Shown one piece after another: positions 33,222 through 43,281 of a stretch of 64,000 bases of DNA. Position 1 is the first letter of the stretch, and each line of letters starts with the position of its first letter. Location of the stretch: NCBI RefSeq assembly GCF_036322585.1, contig NZ_AP024600.1:1364001-1428000 (forward strand), given 5' to 3'. Origin of the DNA: Luteolibacter sp. LG18. GTDB taxonomy: Bacteria > Verrucomicrobiota > Verrucomicrobiia > Verrucomicrobiales > Akkermansiaceae. A program made the translations under genes and the position numbers. The notes under the pieces are model-generated. The model was not told the DNA's origin, did not search any database, and saw nothing but the letters and a program-made list of their open reading frames with translations.

Positions 33222-34766
33222 TCATGATCCGGCGGCCTTTACCTCGATTCCGTGCTCGTCCTTGGCGGTCGGGCGACGCGGGGCCTCTGTTAGAATGTGG
33301 AGCTTCCATTCGACGCGGGTTTCATCGTGGGCCTCGGACGGCCGGGCGTCGGACGGCACGGCGAACTCGATGGGGCGGATGGATTCCGCGCCCGGTGATG
33401 GAATGTCTGCAAGGGGAAGCAGGTGCAGGAGGCGGCGGCGCTTGTGTTTACCGTAGCCGCGGATTTCCGTGCACTCGAGGCGCAAGGTCAACCTGCGCAC
33501 CTCGCCCCGCCCAGTGGTGCGGCGCCAAGAGAGGCTCGCGCGCCCGCCCGGGGCCAGGACGGCGGGACTCATCCGCAGCTCGAAGCGGGGGCCATTCAGG
33601 GTCAGCATCCACCGGGCCGCATGCCAGGTGAGGAAGGCACCGAAGGGGAGAAACGGCCAGGCGTCCCAACCTGCGAGGAAGACGGGCCCATAGCACATGG
33701 CGGCGAGGATGCCCAAGCCCACCGCCCCCCCCATGCGCCCGGGCGGAGCAAGGACGAGGGTTGCCGGAGGCACCGAACCGACTTCGGAGCGGGCTTGGCT
33801 GCCGCGATTCTTCCAGAGGTCCCTCCACCCCGCGACCCCGATGGCGGCGAAGGGCAGCGACAACAAGGCGAAGAACACCAACTGGCCGAGCGAGCCGGTG
33901 ACAGGCTCCACCACCGCCATCCATGGCTTCGATGGGTTCACCAGACAGGTGAACGTCGAGCCCGGAGGATGAGCGTCCACTGCCTGCTGTTTGGCGGAGA
34001 AGCCGCTGGAGCCGCCTTCGCTGGCCCCATACCGGTTCGAGGCATAGGCGTGGCCTTCGAAAGTGTAACGGTAGAAGATGTCCACGCGGTAGGTGGTGCC
34101 GCGGCCATGGGAGACGCCGACACGGCTCCAGACGACCTCGGCCGGCACCGGCACCCACCGGCGGGCCTGCACCGAACGGACGATTCCGGGAACGACAAAG
34201 GCTCCGAGCACGCCGAAACCGATCAGCCCGAAGAAGCTCACCAGGGCCAACTGCATCCACTTCCCGAAGGTGTCCCGGAACGCGCACACGCCGATCGCGA
34301 GGAACAGCGCGCCCATCCCGGCCATCAGCACGCCAATCCATCCATCACCGGTGCGAACCAGAATGGCCTGATCCGGGTCCGCGGGATTCACACGGCATTC
34401 GGTGGCAGTGCCAGCAATCACCTCGCGGCCCGCGCTCAGGCGCAGCGTTTCCCGGATCTCGGCAATCGATTCGTATGCATCGCGGCCATCGGCTGCGCCC
34501 CACAGCCGGGTGCCGAGTTTCTCCTGCCCCTCCCACCTGTAGCGAAAGGCAAGATCCGGTTGAAACGCCGGAGTGTGGGTTGGGTCCGCGGCGATTTCGA
34601 AGCGCTCGATGATACAGGGCACCTTGGTCCAGCTGAACTTCGAAAACTCCGTCCACGTGTGCCAGATTCCCAGCCCCACGAATATCGACGACACGAGGAA
34701 CCACAGCCCCATGAAGGCAAACGCGCCCCACGACTTGGAGCCCGAGCGGTTGATCACCCCTGACAC
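33222..34766 (-). CDS. DUF3592-related membrane protein, full-length paralog 2
   Basis: A 514-residue paralog of the next gene in the operon, starting at GTG 34766. It repeats the same order: a membrane helix, VPCIIERFEIAADP, CRVNPADPDQAILV, a second unit with VPAEVVWSRV and FTCLVNPSKPWMAVVE, and the C-terminal domain GPRFELRMSPAVLAPGGRASLSW. The three-residue pattern VNP before the [DRK]PW/DQ segment is shared by all copies. Function unknown. Confidence 0.8.
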   Translation of the reverse strand: MSGVINRSGSKSWGAFAFMGLWFLVSSIFVGLGIWHTWTEFSKFSWTKVPCIIERFEIAADPTHTPAFQPDLAFRYRWEGQEKLGTRLWGAADGRDAYESIAEIRETLRLSAGREVIAGTATECRVNPADPDQAILVRTGDGWIGVLMAGMGALFLAIGVCAFRDTFGKWMQLALVSFFGLIGFGVLGAFVVPGIVRSVQARRWVPVPAEVVWSRVGVSHGRGTTYRVDIFYRYTFEGHAYASNRYGASEGGSSGFSAKQQAVDAHPPGSTFTCLVNPSKPWMAVVEPVTGSLGQLVFFALLSLPFAAIGVAGWRDLWKNRGSQARSEVGSVPPATLVLAPPGRMGGAVGLGILAAMCYGPVFLAGWDAWPFLPFGAFLTWHAARWMLTLNGPRFELRMSPAVLAPGGRASLSWRRTTGRGEVRRLTLRLECTEIRGYGKHKRRRLLHLLPLADIPSPGAESIRPIEFAVPSDARPSEAHDETRVEWKLHILTEAPRRPTAKDEHGIEVKAAGS

Positions 34767-34865
34767 GGCTGCGATCTAACGGACCCTGATGGCGGGGTCC
34801 ATGGAAAACGCGGATGGTGCCGCCAGGCACGGAGGAGAGGTACCTGTCTCCGGGGCCAGCGGTAT

Positions 34866-35618
34866 TCAACGAACAACTCGCTCCAGCGACTTCCGATGCT
34901 TCCACAGGAACCGCAATAAGAAGATACCACCGCCGGAGATGGCGAGGCAGAGGGTCCAATACGCCACTGCACCGCCGATCCCTCTCTCCACCACCGCCAT
35001 CCACGGCTTCCGGGGATTCACCAAGCAGGTGACGGTCGAGCCCACCGGATGCGCCCGCACGGCAGCCTTCTTGGCTCCGTCCGTGAAAATACTGCCGCGG
35101 ATCAGTTCATACCGATCCGATTCAAAGTCGTGCCCCTCGAAGCGATAGATATAGCGGACGTCGATTTCCAGATGGGCGTGTTTTCCCCGCCCCTCGATCA
35201 CCGTGCCGATGGAGGTGATCCGGGCTGGAACTTCGGGCCAATCACGGGCGGCGAATACCGCATAGAGGTCCGGCATCATCCCCCCAATCACCAGCACCGA
35301 GCCGGTCGTGGCAAAAAGCCCGCCCGCCAGCCACAGAATGGCCACCCGCGGGTTCATCGCCTTTGGAGCGCCGGGTGCGCGCGTGCGCTCCGGGAGCCCG
35401 AGCTCGATCAGCATCACGCCGATGGCCACGAAGAACCCGATGAAGAACAAGGGAAAGAGCAGCCCCCAATTCACCGACCCGAACCCGTAAGCCATCTGGG
35501 AGAGCAGGGGACTCAAGGCCCCCAGCCACAGAAACACCAAGCTGATCAGGGTGAAAACGACGCCGAAGATCAGGGTACGCCAATCAATCTTCTTTCTCCT
35601 CTTTTTCTTTTTCGCCAC
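34866..35618 (-). CDS. DUF3592 membrane protein, N-terminal-half paralog
   Basis: A 250-residue protein (GTG start at 35618) with a very basic N-terminus (AKKKKRRKK) and about four membrane helices. It carries one DUF3592 unit (VPARITSIGTVIEG...VRYIYRFEGHDF...VTCLVNPRKPWMAVVERG). It matches only the second DUF3592 unit and neighbouring helices of the full-length paralogs and lacks their C-terminal beta domain. The missing part resembles the separate upstream gene at 35678-36550. Confidence 0.78.
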   Translation of the reverse strand: MAKKKKRRKKIDWRTLIFGVVFTLISLVFLWLGALSPLLSQMAYGFGSVNWGLLFPLFFIGFFVAIGVMLIELGLPERTRAPGAPKAMNPRVAILWLAGGLFATTGSVLVIGGMMPDLYAVFAARDWPEVPARITSIGTVIEGRGKHAHLEIDVRYIYRFEGHDFESDRYELIRGSIFTDGAKKAAVRAHPVGSTVTCLVNPRKPWMAVVERGIGGAVAYWTLCLAISGGGIFLLRFLWKHRKSLERVVR

Positions 35619-35677
35619 GGAATGCCTCCGTCTAGCAGCGGCCGGATCCCCAGGCGACGGGAATCAAGCCTGCTGTT

Positions 35678-36550
35678 TCAACCGACCCGCCGCTCGGGCA
35701 GGTCGAGCATGGGCAGGTCGCAGCGATCCAAATTACGGAGGGGGAGTGTGTAGCCATCACGAACGACCAAGCCGCAGCGGTAACGGGCCTGGAGTTGGAT
35801 CCCCCATTCCAAGCTTGCCCCTGCCTCCAGAGCAACGGACGGGAGCGAGATCGGGATGGGGGAGGCGGATCGCTCTTCAGGACACGGAACGTTCGCCAGT
35901 TCCTCCCGGTGAAACCGATCGGTCACGGTCTGCGAGGGAGACTGCCCGGCGGCCGACTGAATGGTTTTCACTCCGACGAGCTCGAAGGTGAACTGTCGGA
36001 CGGGCCAGGTGCCGCGACGCCGGTGCCATTGGAAGGACGTGGCGCCGCCCTTGCGGGGGGATGGTTCGAGGCACAGGTCGAAGGTCGGGGCAAAACAACC
36101 AAGGACCTGTTGCAGCGAGCGCCAGGCCACGGCGGCTCCCGCGACCACCGCACCTCCTGTGACCAGGAGGAGAATCCACGGAGCTTTGCCTTTGGCCCAT
36201 TCCTGCCAGGCCACCCCGACAAAGGTCCATGCCAGACAGTTCATCGCGATGGCACCCACCACGACCGGAATGGCATCGCGAACCCGGCCTGTGCCTCCCG
36301 GCAGGATCACCCGGCCCAGATCATCCTGTGTGGGGGTGGATCGAATGGCCGCTCGCGCGGAAAGTTTTCCGTACAGGATGCCTCCGACGCCAATCGCGAG
36401 GAAGGGCCACGGAAACAGCCAGACATACCACGGACTTTCTCCTCCGCCACGGGCGTGGCCGAAGATGGCCAGCGCGAGCATCCCGCAACCGCCCAGCAGC
36501 ATGAGGATGCCGAAGAGCCGCGGAACCTTGCTTTCTTTCCTAGCGTTCAT
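35678..36550 (-). CDS. Membrane protein resembling the C-terminal half of the DUF3592 paralogs
   Basis: A 290-residue protein with about four membrane helices, then a beta-rich domain. The segment 'LGCFAPTFDLCLEPSPRKGGATSFQWHRRRGTWPVRQFTFELVGVKT' aligns by eye with 'FRAPTYEVRLLPG...GEFRWCRREG...LRLSILLIGVKS' of the 31408-33087 protein. It lacks a DUF3592 unit. Its start overlaps the rdgB stop (ATGA at 36547-36550), so it is translationally coupled to rdgB. Confidence 0.75.
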   Translation of the reverse strand: MNARKESKVPRLFGILMLLGGCGMLALAIFGHARGGGESPWYVWLFPWPFLAIGVGGILYGKLSARAAIRSTPTQDDLGRVILPGGTGRVRDAIPVVVGAIAMNCLAWTFVGVAWQEWAKGKAPWILLLVTGGAVVAGAAVAWRSLQQVLGCFAPTFDLCLEPSPRKGGATSFQWHRRRGTWPVRQFTFELVGVKTIQSAAGQSPSQTVTDRFHREELANVPCPEERSASPIPISLPSVALEAGASLEWGIQLQARYRCGLVVRDGYTLPLRNLDRCDLPMLDLPERRVG

Positions 36551-37140
36551 CGCCGGGTTTCCAGCCACTCGACCACCTTGGCCAGGGCGCGGGCACGGTG
36601 GCTGAGCTGGTTCTTCACGTCGTCGCCGAGTTCGGAGAAGGTCCGGTCGTAGCCAGCGGGGACGAAAAGCGGATCGTAGCCGAAGCCGCCCGTGCCGCGG
36701 CGCTCCTCAATGATCGCGCCCTCCACGCTGCCGTCGAAATTGCCGAGCTCCGTGCCGTGCTCGGCGACAACCATGGTGCAGCGGAAGCGGGCGGTACGCT
36801 GGTTCTTGTCGGACATCTCGCGCATAAGGCGCTCGTTGTTGCGGGTGTGGTTGCCCTCCTCGCCGCCGTAGCTGGAGGACCAGACGCCGGGAGCTCCGGC
36901 GAGGGCGTCGACCTCGAGGCCGGAGTCGTCGGAGAGGACGATGCCCTCGATTTCGCGGCTGATGGCGAGGGCCTTGAGGCGGGCGTTTTCGAGGAAGGTG
37001 GTGCCGGTTTCCGGGACGGAGGGGAGGTCCGGGAAGGCGGTGACGTCGAGGACTTCGTAGCGATCCCCGATCATCGAGCGGATTTCCGCGGTCTTGTGGG
37101 CGTTGCGGGTGGCGATGACGAGCCGGGGGCGGGTTTCCAT
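36547..37140 (-). CDS. rdgB: Non-canonical purine NTP pyrophosphatase (RdgB/HAM1)
   Basis: A 197-residue RdgB/HAM1 protein that hydrolyses dITP, ITP and XTP to keep deaminated purines out of nucleic acids. Family motifs: LVIATRNAHKTAEI (residues ~7-20), SDDSGLEVDALAGAPGVWSSSY with catalytic acidic residues (about 70-90), GFGYDPLFVP and the C-terminal SHRARAL. It is the first gene of the minus-strand operon with four DUF3592-type membrane proteins and overlaps the next one by 4 bases. Confidence 0.94.
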   Translation of the reverse strand: METRPRLVIATRNAHKTAEIRSMIGDRYEVLDVTAFPDLPSVPETGTTFLENARLKALAISREIEGIVLSDDSGLEVDALAGAPGVWSSSYGGEEGNHTRNNERLMREMSDKNQRTARFRCTMVVAEHGTELGNFDGSVEGAIIEERRGTGGFGYDPLFVPAGYDRTFSELGDDVKNQLSHRARALAKVVEWLETRR

Positions 37141-37217
37141 ACCTCCGGCTACCGGTTTGCGGGACCGGGGCCAAGATTTTTGAAATAATCCGGCGTTGTG
37201 CTACGCCTTATAGGTCA

Positions 37218-37676
37218 ATGAAAGCAATCACCTGGCTTGCCTCTGTCACGGTCGGTGTCGCCGCCCTTTCCGCTTCCGCCTTCTCCGCCACGCTCGAAGG
37301 CTGGTCCACCGATCTCGAAAAAGCCCTCGCCACCGCCAAGAAGGAGAAGAAATCCGTGCTGGTGGAGTTCACCGGCTCCGACTGGTGCCCGCCGTGCATC
37401 GCGATGCGGAAGAACGTCTTTTCGAAGAAGGACTTCGTGGACAAGGCCTCGAAGAAGTTCGTGCTGGTGGAGCTGGATTTCCCGAAGGCCGAGAAGGAAA
37501 TCGCCGAGAAGAACAAGCCGCTGGCGGAGAAGTACAAGATCGAAGGCTTCCCGACGGTGGTGCTGCTGGACCCGCAGGGCAAGGAGTTCAACCGCTTCTT
37601 CGCCTCCCAGTTTCCCGATAGCGAGGGCTTCCTGAAGCACCTCGACGAGTCCCTCACGAAGAAGGAACTCGACTGA
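37218..37676 (+). CDS. Exported thioredoxin-like protein (CPPC)
   Basis: A 152-residue protein with a signal peptide (MKAITWLASVTVGVAALSASAFS). The thioredoxin fold has CPPC at residues 57-60 in the context VEFTGSDWCPPC and the cis-proline region GFPTVVLLD. It is probably an extracytoplasmic thiol reductase or isomerase. The next gene encodes a close relative, and a terminator lies between them. Confidence 0.88.
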   Translation: MKAITWLASVTVGVAALSASAFSATLEGWSTDLEKALATAKKEKKSVLVEFTGSDWCPPCIAMRKNVFSKKDFVDKASKKFVLVELDFPKAEKEIAEKNKPLAEKYKIEGFPTVVLLDPQGKEFNRFFASQFPDSEGFLKHLDESLTKKELD

Positions 37677-37704
37677 CCCCTTTGAACGGAATACCTGTCA
37701 TGGT

Positions 37705-37736
37705 GCCCCGTCCGGACCTGGTCCGGGCGGGGCTTT
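37705..37736 (+). terminator. Rho-independent terminator between the thioredoxin-like genes
   Basis: The stem GCCCCGTCCGGA with TCCGGGCGGGGC (one mismatch) around CCTGG is followed by TTT, 28 bases after the stop codon. Confidence 0.8.
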
Positions 37737-37757
37737 CCCCTATCTGAACCCCGCTTG

Positions 37758-38207
37758 ATGAAAAAGATTATCGCATCCGCCGCCACCCTTTTCGCCACCG
37801 CCGCCCTCGCCCTCGCCGGAAGTGGCGCGGGCTGGACGGACAACTACGAGGCCGCCAAGGCCCAGGCGAAGAAGGAGAACAAGACCATCCTGCTCGACTT
37901 CACCGGCTCCGACTGGTGCGGCTGGTGCATGAAACTGGACAAGGAGGTCTTCTCGCAGAAGGCCTTCAAAGACTACGCCAAGGACAAGCTGATCCTGGTG
38001 GAAGTGGATTTCCCACACGACAAGCGCCAGAGCCGCAAGCTCAAGGAGCAGAACGAGGCGCTGGCCAAGGAATTCGGCGTGCGGGGCTACCCGACGGTGA
38101 TCCTGGTGGACGGCGACGGCAAGAAGGTCGGCCAGACCGGCTACAAGGACGGTGGCGACACGGCCTACGTGACGCACCTGAAGGGCCTGCTCGGCGCGAA
38201 GGGCTGA
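37758..38207 (+). CDS. Exported thioredoxin-like protein (CGWC)
   Basis: A 149-residue exported thioredoxin-fold protein; ATG 37758 follows a TTG that could read as an earlier start. The signal peptide [20 protein letters not shown] is followed by [11 protein letters not shown] (active cysteines 54 and 57) and GYPTVILVD. The phrase FTGSDWC is shared with the preceding gene, so the two are tandem paralogs that differ in the dipeptide between the cysteines, a position that tunes redox potential in this fold. Confidence 0.88.
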   Translation: MKKIIASAATLFATAALALAGSGAGWTDNYEAAKAQAKKENKTILLDFTGSDWCGWCMKLDKEVFSQKAFKDYAKDKLILVEVDFPHDKRQSRKLKEQNEALAKEFGVRGYPTVILVDGDGKKVGQTGYKDGGDTAYVTHLKGLLGAKG

Positions 38208-38255
38208 TCCTTTGGGTTTCCGAAAGATTCCGGCGGGTTGTCCGCCATTCGATTT

Positions 38256-38284
38256 CCCCGCCCGGCCTGGTGGCCCGGCGGGGT
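38256..38284 (+). terminator. Rho-independent terminator before leuS
   Basis: The GC-rich stem CCCCGCCCGGCC with GGCCCGGCGGGG around TGGT is followed by TTTT (38284-38287). It separates the thioredoxin-like gene from leuS. Confidence 0.85.
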
Positions 38285-38347
38285 TTTGCTTTTCAAGGTG
38301 AAGGCGTTCCGCCAGAGTCCGCGCCCCTTTCCCGTTTTCCGAAGACC

Positions 38348-40888
<2,541 letters not shown>

Positions 40889-40907
40889 ACCCCTGCTTTT
40901 TTCCCAA

Positions 40908-40940
40908 GGGCGGCGGTTCTCCGGAACCGCCGCCCTTTTT
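40908..40940 (+). terminator. Rho-independent terminator after leuS
   Basis: A perfect 12-base stem GGGCGGCGGTTC/GAACCGCCGCCC around TCCG is followed by five T. Confidence 0.92.
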
Positions 40941-40965
40941 GTTTTCCTCGCCAACTCCATCTCCC

Positions 40966-42573
40966 ATGAGCCAACGGAACGCCCTCACTGAAATCGCCCG
41001 GTCCGCCGTGGCGGCGATCTGGCGCGCCCTGACCGCGGCGAACTCTGAACCAGAAGAGAAGTTCCCCACGGCGGCCGAACTCGATGCCGCCCTCGGCCAC
41101 CTCCAGACGGAAAAGCCCGAACTCGCCCTGCTCCAGTCCTTGGACCTCCTTGCCACCGATCAACGCGGCATTTGCCCGCCGCTGGGAACGGTGGCGATGG
41201 AGCTTGCGATGAAACTCCCCATCCGGATGTGGCCGCGGGTGGACGAGGCGATCCGGCGCAACATGCTTTCCTCCCGCCGTCCCTTGGCCCCCCTGCCAAC
41301 GCTCCATGGCCCTGCCGTGGAGATACTCGCGCTTTGCCATCACTCCGGACAGGTCCGGGCGGAGGCGATCCGCCACCGTGGACAATTGCCTGCCCTGCTC
41401 CGGGCCAGCTTGCTGTTCGTCCGCCTGAACGATTGGGCTCCGCCGGTACGTGACCTGGCGGAGAAACATCTGCCGCAGGTGGTAGGAGAATTGGATCAAA
41501 ACGAGCGGATGCGGTTGGTCCCACTGGTGGAGCGACTCCGGGATTGCGGACGCAGCGGATTCCGCGAGCGGCGCGACGCGCTTGAGGCATGGCGGATGGC
41601 TCTTGTCGGAGAGCGCGATGAGGACGCCTGGCTGTGGTGCTGGAACCACGCACAAGGGAAGGAACGCGGGCTCTACCTCGGCATCCTGAAATCGGAAGCC
41701 GGTGTGCCAGGGCCGCGGACAAGGAGGGCCCTGCTGGAGAGCAACGACCGCACGGCCTTGCTGTGGTACATCCGCTCGGTGTTGCCACGCTTGGGCGATG
41801 AGGACCGCGAGGCGGCCACCCTGCGGCTGGACCATGCGCGCGTGGTGCCGGTCCGCCGCGAATGGCTGACATTTCTCGTGGAAACCGAACCACAGGCGGT
41901 GGTGCCGAAGTTGGTCACCACGCTCCTCGTTCCCAGCAAGAGCCTGCGCCAGTTCGCCCGATTCCACCTTGCCCGGTTGGCCCCGATGGACTTCGCCGCC
42001 CATTACCGGGCGGCGCTGAACACCGCGGCTTACGCGCCGGTGGCCTTGCAGGGATTGTGCGAAACCTGTCCGGCAGAAGGCCGTGCCATGGCCGCACGCC
42101 ATCTGGACTCGGATGATGCGGCCCTCAAGAAAGCCGCCCTGCTGTGTTTGCCCGCGGATTCCATCGCGGAACACGTCGACCGGTTTCTTCAGGATGCGGA
42201 CGATCCACGGCCTGGCATCGGCAAGGTCGCGAGGAGGCGACTGGGTGATGCGGGGCAGGCCCTTGGCGTGCATCTGCTTTCCGGCACCGCCGATTGGAAT
42301 CGCTTTTCCATCGAGCTGCGCACCGTGCTGATGAAGCTGTGCATCGCCTTCAACAAATGGGACGGCCTCGAACTGCTTCTGAGCCATGCCCGTGAACACG
42401 ATCCGGCCTTCGTGCTGACCTTGGTCAGGCAATGGCGACAGCGGGAGAACAGGGCGTTTCTCCGTCTCCCGCCCGAGCGGAAGGAGCGGTTGAAGAAGCT
42501 CGCCCGGACGGCTCCGCTACCGGATCACGAAAAGGAGGAGCTCGCCTTCATCCTCGAAAAAGCCATGGCGTGA
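40966..42573 (+). CDS. Helical-repeat protein of unknown function
   Basis: A 535-residue all-helical protein without signal peptide. Helix pairs resembling HEAT repeats run through most of its length (for example VRDLAEKHLPQVVGEL, FARFHLARLAPMDFAAHYRAAL, LKKAALLCLPADSIAEHVDRFL). The C-terminus is lysine- and glutamate-rich. No catalytic motif is recognised. It begins 26 bases after the leuS terminator, so it probably has its own promoter. Confidence 0.72.
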   Translation: MSQRNALTEIARSAVAAIWRALTAANSEPEEKFPTAAELDAALGHLQTEKPELALLQSLDLLATDQRGICPPLGTVAMELAMKLPIRMWPRVDEAIRRNMLSSRRPLAPLPTLHGPAVEILALCHHSGQVRAEAIRHRGQLPALLRASLLFVRLNDWAPPVRDLAEKHLPQVVGELDQNERMRLVPLVERLRDCGRSGFRERRDALEAWRMALVGERDEDAWLWCWNHAQGKERGLYLGILKSEAGVPGPRTRRALLESNDRTALLWYIRSVLPRLGDEDREAATLRLDHARVVPVRREWLTFLVETEPQAVVPKLVTTLLVPSKSLRQFARFHLARLAPMDFAAHYRAALNTAAYAPVALQGLCETCPAEGRAMAARHLDSDDAALKKAALLCLPADSIAEHVDRFLQDADDPRPGIGKVARRRLGDAGQALGVHLLSGTADWNRFSIELRTVLMKLCIAFNKWDGLELLLSHAREHDPAFVLTLVRQWRQRENRAFLRLPPERKERLKKLARTAPLPDHEKEELAFILEKAMA

Positions 42574-42590
42574 CGATGCTCGCACGAAAA

Positions 42591-42618
42591 CGCCGCTCCT
42601 GAAGAGGAGCGGCGCTTT
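42591..42618. terminator. Bidirectional hairpin terminator
   Basis: The perfect stem CGCCGCTCCT/AGGAGCGGCG around GAAG has A residues on the left and TTTT on the right (42616-42619). It lies between two converging genes and could stop both. Confidence 0.85.
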
Positions 42619-42646
42619 TCATATCCGGGATGAACCTCCGCCCCGA

Positions 42647-43069
42647 TCAGAGGCCGAGCGCGCGGCGGGTGGACCAGTCGAGCCAGCCGCTGATGCGGAG
42701 GCGGTGGTCGCGCTGGAAGCGGGCGAGCGCGCGGCGGGAACCGTAGCCGAAGTCACCGTCGATCGGGCCACGGTAGTAGCCCATCTGGCGGAGGCGGAGC
42801 TGGGCGCGGGCTTCGAGGCTCATCGGGCGGCGATGATAGCCGCCGTAGCCGCCACCACCTCCGTAGCCGCCGCCATAGCCACCACCGTATCCGCGGTCGC
42901 GGTCGTAATCACCGCCGCGGCCACCGCGGTAGTCGACTTCGACGTAGCCGCTGCCACGGGCTTCGTAAGAGCCGCGGTCGTCGTAGGAACCAAACCAGTC
43001 GGCCTTGGCCAGGGAAGTGGTGGAAAGGGTCGCGGCGATCAGGGCACCGAACAATTGGGTCGTTTTCAT
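42647..43069 (-). CDS. Exported peptidoglycan-binding-domain protein with Gly/Tyr-rich linker
   Basis: A 140-residue protein; ATG 43069 gives a signal peptide (MKTTQLFGALIAATLSTTSLAKA). A glycine/tyrosine/arginine-rich linker (about residues 40-80) is followed by a peptidoglycan-binding-like domain: LRLRQMGYYRGPIDGDFGYGSRRALARFQRDHRLRISGWLDWSTRRALGL. A paralog with the same C-terminal domain but a proline-rich linker is at 60214-60564. The likely role is a small envelope protein; no enzyme domain is present. Confidence 0.85.
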   Translation of the reverse strand: MKTTQLFGALIAATLSTTSLAKADWFGSYDDRGSYEARGSGYVEVDYRGGRGGDYDRDRGYGGGYGGGYGGGGGYGGYHRRPMSLEARAQLRLRQMGYYRGPIDGDFGYGSRRALARFQRDHRLRISGWLDWSTRRALGL

Positions 43070-43281
43070 GACACTGGGTGGAACGAAGAACCAATCCGAA
43101 TTATTCAGGTCCATTCGCGATTCTTTTTTCTCCCGCCGAATCCGTGCGGAGTGCAACGCGGCACCGGGCAAATCACGCCCTCGCCGCATCTTGCATGAAT
43201 ACATGAAGTCGCTTAGCGTTTAAGCTTGGGGAGCGATCACTGCATCCCATTCAGAACCCGCTTTTTGAGAAAGGACCGATC

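Noticed and set aside
42835-42905. Short tandem repeats resembling a CRISPR array
   Set aside because: They encode the Gly-Gly-Tyr linker of the peptidoglycan-binding protein; there are no spacers or cas genes.
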